Source: Aeromicrobium duanguangcaii (GTDB lineage Bacteria > Actinomycetota > Actinomycetes > Propionibacteriales > Nocardioidaceae). Taken from it: a stretch of DNA of 64,000 bases. A program made the translations under genes and the position numbers. Position 1 is the stretch's first letter. The number at the start of each line of letters is the position of its first letter. The DNA lies in assembly GCF_024508295.1 (NCBI RefSeq), contig NZ_CP101990.1:558001-622000 (forward strand), given 5' to 3'. Under the pieces are notes generated by a model, which saw only the letters and a program-made list of their open reading frames with translations, did not search any database and had not been told where the DNA came from. This document shows positions 54,528-63,503 of the stretch, one piece after another.

Positions 54528-56305
54528 TGCCTCCCCTCATCGTCGCCGAGCGCATCGGCCAGTCCTTCCCCTCCGGCACCGTGCTCGAGGACGTCACGGT
54601 CGGCGTCGCCGAGGGCGACCGGATCGGTGTCGTCGGCCGCAACGGCGACGGCAAGTCCACGCTGCTGCGGATCCTGTCGAAGCGCTTCGAGCCGGACTCC
54701 GGCCGCGTGACGTGGCGCCGCGACCTGCAGGTGGGCGTCGTCGAGCAGTCCGACGTCCTTGACGCGGACGAGACGGCCATCCGCTCGGTCGTCGGCGACC
54801 GGGTCGAGCACGAGTGGGCGTCCGACCCCGCGATCCGGGACGTGCTGTCCGGACTGATGGGCGACATCGACCACGAGGCGATCGTCAGCACGCTGAGCGG
54901 CGGCCAGCGCCGCCGCGTGGCCCTGGCGCGCACGCTCGTGCGCCGCTGGGACGTGCTGGTGCTCGACGAGCCCACCAACCACCTCGACCTCGAGGGCGTC
55001 ACCTGGCTGGCCGAGCACGTGAAGCGGCGCACCGAGGCGCTGCTCGTGGTGACCCACGACCGGTGGTTCCTCGACGAGGTCTGCACGCTGACGTGGGAGG
55101 TCCACGACGCCCGCGTGGATGCGTACGAGGGCGGCTACGCCGCGTACGTGCTGCAGCGTGTCGAGCGCGACCGGCAGGCGGCGGCCTCGGAGGAGCGCCG
55201 ACAGAACCTCATGCGCAAGGAGCTGGCCTGGCTGCGCCGCGGCGCCCCGGCCCGCACGTCGAAGCCCAAGTTCCGCATCGACGCGGCCAACGAGCTGATC
55301 GAGCGCGAGCCGCCGATCCGCGACTCGGTGTCACTGGCCAAGCTCGCCACCGCGCGCCTGGGCAAGGACGTCGTCGACCTGCTCGACGTCTCGGTCGAGT
55401 ACGACGGGCGCCCCGTCCTGCGTGACGTCGAGTGGCGGATCGCGCCGGGGGAGCGCACCGGGATCCTGGGCGCCAACGGCGCGGGCAAGAGCACCCTGCT
55501 CGGTCTGGTGACCGGCACGGTCACTCCGACGACCGGTCGCGTCAAGCACGGCAAGACGGTCAAGATCGCCGCGCTGACACAGGACCTGGCCGATCTCGAC
55601 TCCATCGCCGACGACCGCGTCAGCGAGGTCGTGGCACGCCGCCGGACGGCCTACGTGGCCGAGGGCAAGGAGATGACGCCGAGCCAGCTGCTCGAGCGGC
55701 TGGGCTTCACGTCGGCCCAGCTGACGACTCCCGTGAAGGACCTGTCCGGTGGCCAGCGCCGCCGGCTCCAGCTGCTGCTGATCCTGCTCGACGAGCCGAA
55801 CGTGCTGATCCTCGACGAGCCGACGAACGACATGGACACCGACATGCTCGCGGCGATCGAGGACCTGCTCGACACGTGGCCCGGGACGCTGCTGGTCGTC
55901 TCGCACGACCGGTACCTGCTCGAGCGCGTCACGGACCACCAGTTCGCCGTCCTGGACTCCCACCTGCGCCACCTGCCCGGCGGCGTCGAGGAGTACCTGC
56001 GGCTGCGCGCCGCGGGTCCGATCCAGGCGCACGCCCCCGCGTCGGTGCCGACCGCGCCGCAGCCCCAGGCGGCCACCCAGCGTGGCGGCCAGGCCGAGCG
56101 TCAGGCGAAGAAGGACGTGGTCCGGCTCGAGCGTCAGATCGAGAAGCTGACCGCCCAGATCGCCGATCTGGAGCGGGCGATGGTCGAGGCGTCCACCGAG
56201 CCCGACCGGCTCATGACCCTCGACGCCGAGCGGCGTCCCCTGGTCGAGGAGCTGGAGCGCACCGAGGAGGCGTGGCTCGAGGTCTCGGCCGCTCTCGAGG
56301 GCTGA
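54527..56305 (+). CDS. ABC-F family ATPase, Uup-like
   Basis: A 592-residue soluble protein with two ABC cassettes and no membrane part. The first has GRNGDGKST, LSGGQRRRVALARTL and VLDEPTNHLD. The second has GANGAGKST, LSGGQRRRLQLLL and ILDEPTNDMD. A linker with basic helices (QNLMRKELAWLRRG) joins them, and a C-terminal coiled coil (VRLERQIEKLTAQIADLERAM) resembles the DNA- or ribosome-binding tail of Uup. ABC-F proteins act on the ribosome; this conserved copy after ispE is probably a translation factor, not a drug-resistance determinant. The ATG overlaps the ispE stop by one base. Confidence 0.93.
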   Translation: MPPLIVAERIGQSFPSGTVLEDVTVGVAEGDRIGVVGRNGDGKSTLLRILSKRFEPDSGRVTWRRDLQVGVVEQSDVLDADETAIRSVVGDRVEHEWASDPAIRDVLSGLMGDIDHEAIVSTLSGGQRRRVALARTLVRRWDVLVLDEPTNHLDLEGVTWLAEHVKRRTEALLVVTHDRWFLDEVCTLTWEVHDARVDAYEGGYAAYVLQRVERDRQAAASEERRQNLMRKELAWLRRGAPARTSKPKFRIDAANELIEREPPIRDSVSLAKLATARLGKDVVDLLDVSVEYDGRPVLRDVEWRIAPGERTGILGANGAGKSTLLGLVTGTVTPTTGRVKHGKTVKIAALTQDLADLDSIADDRVSEVVARRRTAYVAEGKEMTPSQLLERLGFTSAQLTTPVKDLSGGQRRRLQLLLILLDEPNVLILDEPTNDMDTDMLAAIEDLLDTWPGTLLVVSHDRYLLERVTDHQFAVLDSHLRHLPGGVEEYLRLRAAGPIQAHAPASVPTAPQPQAATQRGGQAERQAKKDVVRLERQIEKLTAQIADLERAMVEASTEPDRLMTLDAERRPLVEELERTEEAWLEVSAALEG

Positions 56306-56317
56306 TCCCGCGAAGGC

Positions 56318-56803
56318 TCAGCCGTTGAAGTGCGCGGTCAGCGTGCGCAGCGCCTGGGCGACGTGCTCACGCTCGGCCTCGGGCAGGTCCTCGAGGATCG
56401 CGCTCTCGAGCGCCAGCAGGGTGTCGAGCGCACCGTCGACACGGGCGCGGCCGTCGGCGGTCAGCCGGACGAGGACGCCTCGCCGGTCCGACGGCGCCGG
56501 GTGACGCTGCACGAGGCCGCGGGAGACGAGTCGGTCGACCCGGTTGGTCATCGTTCCGCTGGTGACCATGGTGGCGGCCACGAGCTGGCCGGGGGAGAGC
56601 TCGTAGGGCTCGCCGGAGCGACGCAGGGCGGAGAGCACGTCCCACTCCCAGACCTCGAGCTCGTGGGTCGCGAAGGCCTGCTTGCGCAGTCGCTCGAGGT
56701 GCTTGGCCAGGCGCGTGAGCCGGCTGAAGACCTCCAGGGGAGTGACTTCGGCGTCGGGCCGCTCCACCCGCCACGCCGCGACGATCTGGTCGACCTCGTC
56801 CAT
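56318..56803 (-). CDS. MarR family transcriptional regulator
   Basis: A 161-residue winged-helix regulator. A helical N-terminus (VDQIVAAWRVERPD) is followed by LEVWEWDVLSALRRSG, the recognition part SPGQLVAATMVTSGTMTNRVDRLVSRGLV and the wing QRHPAPSDRRGVLVRLTADGRARVD, all typical of MarR. The ATG at 56803 is chosen because TACCGT (minus) lies seven bases before it. A perfect palindrome 18 bases upstream is probably its own operator. The ligand and target genes are unknown; the neighbour abcF is convergent with it. Confidence 0.9.
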   Translation of the reverse strand: MDEVDQIVAAWRVERPDAEVTPLEVFSRLTRLAKHLERLRKQAFATHELEVWEWDVLSALRRSGEPYELSPGQLVAATMVTSGTMTNRVDRLVSRGLVQRHPAPSDRRGVLVRLTADGRARVDGALDTLLALESAILEDLPEAEREHVAQALRTLTAHFNG

Positions 56804-56810
56804 GCTTCTC

Positions 56811-56816
56811 ACGGTA
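56811..56816 (-). promoter_or_regulatory. -10 of leaderless marR gene
   Basis: TACCGT on the minus strand, seven bases before the ATG at 56803. Confidence 0.5.
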
Positions 56817-56820
56817 GTCC

Positions 56821-56835
56821 ATCAAGAATCTTGAT
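56821..56835. promoter_or_regulatory. probable MarR operator
   Basis: ATCAAGA-A-TCTTGAT, a perfect 7+1+7 palindrome lying between the -10 and the expected -35 of the marR gene. ATCAAGA/TCTTGAT half-sites are typical for MarR proteins, so autoregulation is likely. Confidence 0.75.
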
Positions 56836-56904
56836 GTAGAGATAGTTGCGTCACCGCCGGTCTCAGCCTCTGCCGGCAGTGGCTCCGGTAGCCTGAGACG
56901 ACCG

Positions 56905-56983
56905 TCCCCGGTTGGTCTGTCGGCAGGGCCCGCCTGACTTTGAATCAGGATTAGCGACGTAGGTTCGACTCCTACCCGGGGAG
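56905..56983 (+). tRNA. tRNA-Gln (anticodon TTG)
   Basis: Acceptor TCCCCGG pairs with CCGGGGA, the discriminator base is G as expected for glutamine, the anticodon stem is CCTGA/TCAGG with loop CTTTGAA (anticodon TTG), and the T arm is GTAGG/CCTAC around TTCGACT. CCA is not encoded. At 79 bases it is longer than a standard glutamine tRNA: the region between the anticodon and T stems has nine bases (56950-56958) and two bases separate the D and anticodon stems. TAGCCT (56889-56894) is the likely -10. Confidence 0.88.
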
Positions 56984-57040
56984 CCGACGGCGTCCCCCGC
57001 GAATCGCAACCAGCCGGCCCCGCCGGCCACGAGGAGTGAT

Positions 57041-58492
57041 GTGAGCGAGCAGGTCATCGCGATCGTCCTGGCCGCAGGCGCCGGGACCCGCATGAAGTCA
57101 CGCCGGGCCAAGGTGCTCCACGAGATCGCCGGCCGCCCGATGCTGGGCCACGCCCTCGACGCCGTGCGCGGCGCCGGGGTCGACCGGATCGTCACCGTGG
57201 TCGGACACGACCGCGAGCAGGTCGAGGCCGCCGTCGCGGAGCTGGAGCCGTCCGCGACGATCGCCGTGCAGGCCGAGCAGCTGGGCACCGGCCACGCCGT
57301 GCGCGTCGCCCTCGACGCGCTCGACACGAGCGCCGACATCTATCTGGTCACCTACGCGGACGTGCCGCTGCTGACCGCCGAGACCCTGCGCGGCCTCGTG
57401 GACGAGCACCGGGCCGAGAGCCGCGCCGTCACGATCCTGACCTCCGAGCCGCAGGACCCGACGGGCTACGGGCGGATCCTGCGCGACGAGGCCGGCTCGG
57501 TCGTCGCGATCCGCGAGCACAAGGACGCCACGGACGCCGAGCGCGCCACGCGCGAGGTGAACAGCGGGATCCTCGTCGTCGACGGCCCGTTCCTCGACCG
57601 CGCGGTCCGGATGCTCAGCACCGAGAACGCCCAGGGCGAGCTGTACCTCACCGACATCGTCGGCCAGGCCGTCGCCGAAGGGCTTCCCGTGGGCGCGCAC
57701 GTGCTCGAGGACGTGTGGCAGACCGAGGGCGTCAACGACCGCCGCCAGCTGGTCCGGCTGGGCCGTGAGCTCAACGCGCGGATCGTCGACCGGTGGCTGG
57801 TCGAGGGTGTCACGATCGTCGATCCCGAGACGACCTGGATCGACACGGCCGTGACGATCGGCCGGGACACGACGCTGCTGCCCGGCACCCAGCTGCTGGG
57901 GGCCACGACCATCGGCGAGGGCGTCACGATCGGTCCCGACACGACGCTGCGCAACATCGAGGTCGGTGACGACGCGACCGTCGAGCGCACGCACGGCTCG
58001 GACTCGGCCATCGGCGCGGGCGCCAGGATCGGTCCGTTCGCGTACCTGCGGCCGGGAGCGGTCATCGACGACGGCGCCAAGGTCGGCACGTTCGTCGAGA
58101 TCAAGAACAGCCACATCGGTCCCGGCGCCAAGGTGCCCCACCTGTCCTACATCGGCGACGCCGAGGTGGGCGAGGGAACCAACCTCGGCGCGGGCGCGAT
58201 CACGGCGAACTACGACGGGGTCCAGAAGCACCGGACGACGATCGGCCGACACGTCAAGACGGGCTGTCACAACGTCTTCGTCGCACCCGTCGAGCTCGGT
58301 GACGGGGCCCACACCGGCGCCGGAGCAGTCGTCCGCGAGGACGTGCCGCCGGGGGCGCTGGCCGTGCCGGCGGCCGGACAGAGGACAATCGAGGGGTGGG
58401 TCGCGAGTCGGCGGCCGGGCACGCCGTCCGCTCTCGCAGCGGACCAAGACACGCAGGAGAGCACCCGTGGCGACGAACAAGAGCCTCAGTAA
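57041..58492 (+). CDS. glmU: bifunctional GlcNAc-1-P uridyltransferase / GlcN-1-P acetyltransferase
   Basis: Makes UDP-GlcNAc in two steps. The 483-residue protein has the N-terminal pyrophosphorylase (LAAGAGTRMKSRRAKVLHEIAGRPM, GTGHAVRVA, TYADVPLLT) and, from about residue 250, the left-handed beta-helix acetyltransferase with hexapeptide repeats (IGEGVTIGPDTTLRNIEVG; LGAGAITANYDG). GTG is the start, with GAGGAG shortly before. The prs start lies inside its last 26 bases. With glmS and glmM, the window contains the whole UDP-GlcNAc route from fructose-6-phosphate. Confidence 0.97.
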   Translation: MSEQVIAIVLAAGAGTRMKSRRAKVLHEIAGRPMLGHALDAVRGAGVDRIVTVVGHDREQVEAAVAELEPSATIAVQAEQLGTGHAVRVALDALDTSADIYLVTYADVPLLTAETLRGLVDEHRAESRAVTILTSEPQDPTGYGRILRDEAGSVVAIREHKDATDAERATREVNSGILVVDGPFLDRAVRMLSTENAQGELYLTDIVGQAVAEGLPVGAHVLEDVWQTEGVNDRRQLVRLGRELNARIVDRWLVEGVTIVDPETTWIDTAVTIGRDTTLLPGTQLLGATTIGEGVTIGPDTTLRNIEVGDDATVERTHGSDSAIGAGARIGPFAYLRPGAVIDDGAKVGTFVEIKNSHIGPGAKVPHLSYIGDAEVGEGTNLGAGAITANYDGVQKHRTTIGRHVKTGCHNVFVAPVELGDGAHTGAGAVVREDVPPGALAVPAAGQRTIEGWVASRRPGTPSALAADQDTQESTRGDEQEPQ

Positions 58493-59453
58493 GCGCACGC
58501 CCACGAGCAACCTCATGTTGTTCTCGGGGCGCGCCCACCCGACGTTGGCCCGCGAGGTGGCCGAGTTGCTCGAGGTCAATCTCGTCCCGACGACGGCCTA
58601 CGACTTCGCCAACGGCGAGATCTACGTCCGCTTCGACGAGTCGGTCCGTGGCTGCGACGCCTTCGTGATCCAGAGCCACAGCGCCCCGATCAACGAGGCG
58701 ATCATGGAGCAGCTCATCATGATCGACGCGCTCAAGCGCGCCTCGGCCAAGCGCATCACCGTCGTGCTGCCGTTCTACGGTTACGCCCGCCAGGACAAGA
58801 AGCACCTCGGCCGCGAGCCGATCAGCGCCCGCCTCATGGCGGACCTGTTCCTCGCCGCCGGCGCCGACCGCCTGATGACGGTCGACCTGCACACCGCCCA
58901 GATCCAGGGCTTCTTCGACGGACCCGTCGACCACCTGCTGGCCATGCCGATCCTGACCCGCCAGGTCCGCAAGCGCTACGGCAACAAGCCGCTCGCGGTC
59001 GTCTCGCCCGACGCCGGCCGTATCAAGGTCGCCGAGCACTGGGCGCGTCAGTTCGACAACGCGCCGCTGGCGTTCATCCACAAGACGCGCGACGTCACGC
59101 AGGCGAACGTCACCAAGGCGAACCGTGTCGTCGGCGACGTGGCCGGCCGCACCTGCATCCTGGTCGACGACCTGATCGACACCGGCGGCACGATCTGCCA
59201 GGCCGCCGAGGCCCTGAAGGCCGGCGGCGCTGCCGAGGTCGTCATCGCCGCCACCCACGCGGTGTTCTCCGGCAAGGCGGTCGAGCTGCTCAAGAACTCC
59301 GTCGCGACCGAGGTCATCGTCACGAACACGCTGCCCCTGAACGAGGCGCAGCGCTTCGACAAGCTCACCGTCCTGTCGATCGCGCCGCTGCTGGCGCAGG
59401 CGGTCTCGGCCGTGTTCGAGGACGGATCGGTCACGAGCCTCTTCAGCGAATGA
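58467..59453 (+). CDS. prs: ribose-phosphate pyrophosphokinase
   Basis: Makes PRPP from ribose-5-phosphate and ATP for nucleotide, histidine and tryptophan synthesis. The 328-residue protein has LFSGRAHPTLAREVA, NGEIYVRFDESVRG, VLPFYGYARQDKK, the catalytic loop region and the PRPP-binding CILVDDLIDTGGTI. The GTG at 58467 has AGGAGAG five bases upstream and lies within the end of glmU, so the two are coupled. glmU-prs is a standard actinobacterial pair. Confidence 0.97.
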   Translation: MATNKSLSKRTPTSNLMLFSGRAHPTLAREVAELLEVNLVPTTAYDFANGEIYVRFDESVRGCDAFVIQSHSAPINEAIMEQLIMIDALKRASAKRITVVLPFYGYARQDKKHLGREPISARLMADLFLAAGADRLMTVDLHTAQIQGFFDGPVDHLLAMPILTRQVRKRYGNKPLAVVSPDAGRIKVAEHWARQFDNAPLAFIHKTRDVTQANVTKANRVVGDVAGRTCILVDDLIDTGGTICQAAEALKAGGAAEVVIAATHAVFSGKAVELLKNSVATEVIVTNTLPLNEAQRFDKLTVLSIAPLLAQAVSAVFEDGSVTSLFSE

Positions 59454-59463
59454 CGGTCGCGCC

Positions 59464-59832
59464 GTGACCCTCGGCTCCGTGCTGCGGGCCATGGCCCGGC
59501 TCGCCGCCGCCTACGCCGTGGTGGGGGTCGTCGGCGCGCTGGTGCTGGCTCTGCTCTCGGGCGGACTGGACGCCAACACGGTGCTGCCTCTGGTCATGCT
59601 CGCCGTGGCCCTGGCATTCGCGGCGGTCGTCATCGTCTTCCTGGCCCGGCTGACGATCTCCTGGCTGGACGGGCGCGTGGGCGACCCCGTCACCCTCGCG
59701 ATCATGTTCGCCTCCGGTCTCGTCCTGCTCAGTGGCGCGCTGACCGTGTCGTCGCTGGGACTCTTCGGGCTCCTGGTCTCGGCCGTGCTGGCGCTGGCCA
59801 CGCACAGCGTGCTGACCCGCGCGTGGGCCTGA
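59464..59832 (+). CDS. small four-helix membrane protein
   Basis: A 122-residue hydrophobic protein with four predicted membrane helices (about 12-33, 38-62, 74-95 and 97-115) and short polar loops; no cysteine and no recognised motif. The GTG start is ten bases after the prs stop, so it is probably cotranscribed with glmU-prs. Function unknown. Confidence 0.65.
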   Translation: MTLGSVLRAMARLAAAYAVVGVVGALVLALLSGGLDANTVLPLVMLAVALAFAAVVIVFLARLTISWLDGRVGDPVTLAIMFASGLVLLSGALTVSSLGLFGLLVSAVLALATHSVLTRAWA

Positions 59833-59876
59833 CCGCAGGAGCCGCAGTCGATTTCAGGTCTTCCGCGACGGTGGGC

Positions 59877-59882
59877 TAGAAT
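59877..59882 (+). promoter_or_regulatory. -10 of rplY-pth
   Basis: TAGAAT, with TTCAGG 18 bases upstream as a weak -35. Transcription from here would give a leader of about 105 bases before rplY, with small hairpins such as GGTCC-TTGC-GGACC (59901-59914). Confidence 0.5.
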
Positions 59883-59993
59883 CGTGGGGTTGCCTCGGCG
59901 AGGGTCCTTGCGGACCGTGATCGACAGGGTGCTCCACAGGAGTGCTGTGTCGAGCGCCGAGACCAGACCCAGACCTTCCAAGGAGAATTCCCC

Positions 59994-60629
59994 GTGGCCG
60001 AGATCAAGCTTTCCGCCGAGCAGCGCACCGAGTTCGGCAAGGGTGCCGCCCGCCGCATCCGCCGCGAGAACAAGGTTCCCGCCGTCCTCTACGGGCACGG
60101 CACCGATCCCGTGCACGTGACCCTGCCGGGCCACGAGACGATGCTGGCGCTCAAGACCGCCAACGCCCTGCTGGCCGTCGACCTGGACTCCGAGACGCAC
60201 CTCGCGATCCCGAAGGACGTCCAGCGCGATCCGCTCAAGGGCTTCATCGAGCACGTCGACCTGCTCATCGTCCGCCGTGGCGAGAAGGTCACCGTCGACA
60301 TCGCGATCAACGTCGTCGGCGATCCCGAGCCGGGCGTCCTGGTCGTCACCGAGAACGCCAGCGTCTCCCTCGAGGTCGAGGCCACCCACATCCCCACCGA
60401 GATCGAGGTCTCGGTCGCCGGTCTGGCGGTTGGCGGACAGGTGCTGGCGTCCGACCTCGACCTGCCCGAGGGCGCTTCGCTCGCGGTCGAGGACGACTAC
60501 ATGATCCTCAACCTGACGCACGCGCCGACGGCCGAGCAGGTCGACGCCGAGCTCGAGGGTGCCGAGGCCGAGGCCGGCATCGAGCGCGACGAGTCCGAGA
60601 CGCCCGAGCCGGAGTCCGTCGAGGGCTGA
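59994..60629 (+). CDS. rplY: 50S ribosomal protein L25/general stress protein Ctc
   Basis: Binds 5S rRNA. The 211-residue protein is the long (TL5/Ctc) form: an N-terminal L25 beta-barrel (RTEFGKGAARRIRRENKVPAVLYGHG; FIEHVDLLIVRRGEKV) and a C-terminal beta domain (about 95-190) followed by an acidic tail. GTG is the start, with AAGGAGA shortly before. pth follows with a one-base overlap. A leader of about 105 bases precedes the gene, unlike most genes here. Confidence 0.95.
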   Translation: MAEIKLSAEQRTEFGKGAARRIRRENKVPAVLYGHGTDPVHVTLPGHETMLALKTANALLAVDLDSETHLAIPKDVQRDPLKGFIEHVDLLIVRRGEKVTVDIAINVVGDPEPGVLVVTENASVSLEVEATHIPTEIEVSVAGLAVGGQVLASDLDLPEGASLAVEDDYMILNLTHAPTAEQVDAELEGAEAEAGIERDESETPEPESVEG

Positions 60630-61195
60630 TGACCTGGTTGGTTGTCGGACTGGGGAACCCCGGTTCGTCCTATGCCGCCACCCGGCACAACGTCGGGTAT
60701 CACGTGACCGATGAGCTGGCCGCCCGTATGGGCGGCCGGTTCTCGTCTCTGAAGGCGGCCCGCGCCGACGTCGTGTCGGGTCTGCTCTCGGGGCAGCGGG
60801 CCGTCCTCGGACGGTCGCGCTCCTACATGAACGAGAGCGGCGGAGCCGTCTCGGCCCTGCTCAAGTACTACGACGTCACCCCCGACCACCTGATCGTCAT
60901 CCACGACGAGCTGGACCTGCCGCTGGGCTCGTTGCGCTGCAAGCTGGGCGGCGGCGACAACGGCCACAACGGACTGAAGTCGATCCGCCAGTCCATCGGC
61001 ACCGGCGACTTCCTGCGCGTGCGCTTCGGCATCGGCCGACCACCGGGCCAGCAGACCGTGCACGACTTCGTGCTCAAGCCGTTCGCCAAGACCGAGCGCA
61101 CCGAGGCCGACATCGTCACGCAGGAGGCCGCCGACGCGGTCGAGAGCCTGATCTCGGTCGGCCTGCAGCAGACGCAGAGCGCCTTCAACTCCTGA
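60629..61195 (+). CDS. pth: peptidyl-tRNA hydrolase
   Basis: Releases tRNA from prematurely ended peptidyl-tRNA. The 188-residue protein has GLGNPGSSYAATRHNVGY with the catalytic His20, SRSYMNESGGAV, VIHDELDLPLGSLRCKLGGG and GGDNGHNGLKSI, the standard bacterial Pth set. The ATG overlaps the rplY stop by one base, the rplY-pth pairing being widespread. It ends three bases before the convergent glycosyltransferase gene. Confidence 0.97.
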   Translation: MTWLVVGLGNPGSSYAATRHNVGYHVTDELAARMGGRFSSLKAARADVVSGLLSGQRAVLGRSRSYMNESGGAVSALLKYYDVTPDHLIVIHDELDLPLGSLRCKLGGGDNGHNGLKSIRQSIGTGDFLRVRFGIGRPPGQQTVHDFVLKPFAKTERTEADIVTQEAADAVESLISVGLQQTQSAFNS

Positions 61196-61198
61196 GCG

Positions 61199-62398
61199 TC
61201 ACGCCGACCGTTGGCCGTCGGCGACCGCCTCGAGCGCCCGGCCCACGGCCGAGACCGTGAAGAACTCCCGCGCCGCCGCGCGTGTCGCGGGGTCCACGTG
61301 GGATGTCTCGAGGTGATCGAGGATCGCCCGCGCGAACGCCGGCGCCCCGTCCGCCACCGTGAACTCCGCGACGCACTCCGGCGGGAGCCCGCGCACGCCG
61401 AGGCTGCGCGTGACGATCGGCGCGTCCGTCATCAGCATGTCGAGCATCTTCAACTGCACCCCGCTGCCGATCGAGACAGGGTTGACCAGCACCCGCGCGC
61501 CGAACAGGTGGGGATTGACCGAGTCGACGTCGAAGTGGGTCGAAACGTTCGGGTGGGCGGCGAGGTCGCGGCGCAGGTCCTCCAATGGGCTCGACCCGAC
61601 CACCGACAGTGTCAGCTCGGGACGCTCGGCCAGGACGAGGGGCATGACCTCGTCGACGAGCCAGCGCACGCCGTGGACGTTGTTGGGGTAGCGCAGGCCG
61701 CCGACGAAGAGCAGATCGGACGGGACGTGGTGCTCCGGCGGCTCGGTGAGGGCAAGCTCGGGCAGCGGTGGCAACCAGCCGATCCGCTCCACGCCCTGCG
61801 ACTGCCAGAACGCGAGGTCGTCGAGGGAGATGTCGAGCACGAACGCGGACTCGCGCATGAGGTTCTGCTCGTAGTGGCGCAGGCCGATCGTGGCCACGCG
61901 CCAGGCGATGCGGTGCCGAAGACGCTTCGCGGCGCGCGCCTGGCGCAGGAGGTAGACGTGCTCGACGTTGTGCGAGCGGTAGGCGATCCGGGCGCCGGTC
62001 TCGGCGCTGACCTGCCGCGCCAGCCGGCCGAGCCACGGGCCGTCGAGCCAGACCAGGTCCGGCGCGAACGCCCGGACCTCTCGGTCGACCCGCTCGCGGT
62101 CCTGCGGTGCCGGTTCGGCCTTCGCGACGCGCCACGGCAGCCGGGCCATTCCGGCCAGCTGGGCCAGGGTGCGCAGCGGGTGGCGCCGCAGGGGATAGGA
62201 GGAGCGTGCCGACAGGACCTCGTCCATCTGCGCGAACTGGTCCGCGGTCGGGGCGAGGGGTCCGGAGGGCTCGTGCTGGTGCAGCAGCATCACGTCGTGG
62301 CCGAGGGCGGTGAACGCCTCGATCCGGCGCCAGATGTCGGCGCGTCCGCCTCCTCGCGGAGGAAACGGCACATGGGGCGTGCAGACGAGTATCCTCAT
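61199..62398 (-). CDS. glycosyltransferase, GT4-like
   Basis: A 399-residue GT-B fold sugar transferase. The N-terminal domain starts MRILVCTPHVPFPPRGGGRADIW, the pattern of the loop that binds the acceptor in GT4 enzymes. The C-terminal domain has LLFVGGLRYPNNVHGVRWLVDEVMP, VVGSSPLEDL and VNPVSIGSGVQLKMLDMLMTDAPIVTRSLGVRG, where GSGVQLKMLD corresponds to the nucleotide-sugar site. It is divergent from the second glycosyltransferase. A role in capsule or exopolysaccharide synthesis is likely, but donor and acceptor are unknown. Confidence 0.85.
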   Translation of the reverse strand: MRILVCTPHVPFPPRGGGRADIWRRIEAFTALGHDVMLLHQHEPSGPLAPTADQFAQMDEVLSARSSYPLRRHPLRTLAQLAGMARLPWRVAKAEPAPQDRERVDREVRAFAPDLVWLDGPWLGRLARQVSAETGARIAYRSHNVEHVYLLRQARAAKRLRHRIAWRVATIGLRHYEQNLMRESAFVLDISLDDLAFWQSQGVERIGWLPPLPELALTEPPEHHVPSDLLFVGGLRYPNNVHGVRWLVDEVMPLVLAERPELTLSVVGSSPLEDLRRDLAAHPNVSTHFDVDSVNPHLFGARVLVNPVSIGSGVQLKMLDMLMTDAPIVTRSLGVRGLPPECVAEFTVADGAPAFARAILDHLETSHVDPATRAAAREFFTVSAVGRALEAVADGQRSA

Positions 62399-62483
62399 GA
62401 CCCCTCAGTCCTGGCAGTGTGCGGCGAGCGGGCGCCGCGATGTCCGGTGGCAGGCAAGTATACGAACGAAGGAGCGGTCCTGA

Positions 62484-63503
62484 GTGAGACTTCAGCGCCG
62501 GAGTCGGCCCACGCACCTGCGGGTCATGATGTCCTTCAAGGAGCCCACGCCCCGCACCAACCCCTACATCACCCAACTGCGTGACAGCCTCGCCGAGACC
62601 GAGGGCGTCACGCCGAGCCCGTGGACGTGGAAGGGTGCGCTGACCGGACCCGTCGACGTCTTCCACGCACACTGGCCGGAGTCGCTCATCGAGCAGCGCG
62701 GAGCCGTGTCCACGCTCGGACGACGTGTGCTCTACGCGCTCTTCCTGCTGCGACTGCAGCTGACCGGCGTCCCGGTGGTGCGCACGGTCCACAACGTCGA
62801 CCTGCCGCAAGGCATCAGTCGGGTCGACCGGTCGCTGCTGCGCTGGACCGAGCGGCTCACGCGGGTCCGCATCGTGCTCAACGAGTTCACGCCCGTCCCG
62901 GCGGACCAGCCGTCCGTGCTCATCGAGCACGGCGACTACCGGCGGTGGTTCGCCAAGTACGACGTGCCCGACCCGGTCGCGGGTCGCGTGGTGTTCTTCG
63001 GCAAGATCCGCCGTTACAAGAACGTCGAGGGGCTGATCGAGGCGTTCACCGCGATCGAGGACCGCCCCGACTGGACCCTGCGGGTCGTGGGCAGCCCCAG
63101 CTCGGACGAGCTCGCCGGCCGGCTGCGCGAGCTGGCCCAGGCCGACCCGCGGATCGGCTTGGAGCTGGGGTTCGTCGAGGACCCCGACCTGGCCCGCGAG
63201 GCGGGGGAGGCGACCGTGGTGGTGCTGCCGTACCCCGAGATGCACAACTCCGGCAGCGTGCTGGCCGCGCTGTCGTTCGACCGTCCGGTCCTGGTGCCGG
63301 ACAACGCGTTCAACCGGGCGCTCGACGCCGAGGTGGGGCCCGGCTGGGTGCTGCGGTACGAGGGCGACCTCACCGCCGCCGACGTCGAGGCCGCGGTGCT
63401 CAAGGCCCAGCAGGGCGGAGGCCGTCCCGACCTCGACCGGCGGGACTGGTCGCAGGCCGGACCGCGTCACGTCGCGGCCTATCGGCTCGCGTTGGAGGGC
63501 TGA
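62484..63503 (+). CDS. glycosyltransferase, GT-B fold
   Basis: A 339-residue putative glycosyltransferase. After FKEPTPRTNPYITQLRDSL come VFHAHWPESLIEQRG and VVRTVHNVDLPQG in the N-terminal domain, then VVFFGKIRRYKNVEGLIEAF, LRVVGSPSSDELAGRL and LPYPEMHNSGSVLAALSFDRPVLVPDNAF in the C-terminal domain. The last segment is where the donor-binding glutamate region of GT4 enzymes lies. The GTG at 62484 has AAGGAG nine bases before it; an ATG at 62526 would shorten the protein by 14 residues. It is divergent from the other glycosyltransferase, and both may belong to a surface polysaccharide locus. Confidence 0.8.
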   Translation: MRLQRRSRPTHLRVMMSFKEPTPRTNPYITQLRDSLAETEGVTPSPWTWKGALTGPVDVFHAHWPESLIEQRGAVSTLGRRVLYALFLLRLQLTGVPVVRTVHNVDLPQGISRVDRSLLRWTERLTRVRIVLNEFTPVPADQPSVLIEHGDYRRWFAKYDVPDPVAGRVVFFGKIRRYKNVEGLIEAFTAIEDRPDWTLRVVGSPSSDELAGRLRELAQADPRIGLELGFVEDPDLAREAGEATVVVLPYPEMHNSGSVLAALSFDRPVLVPDNAFNRALDAEVGPGWVLRYEGDLTAADVEAAVLKAQQGGGRPDLDRRDWSQAGPRHVAAYRLALEG

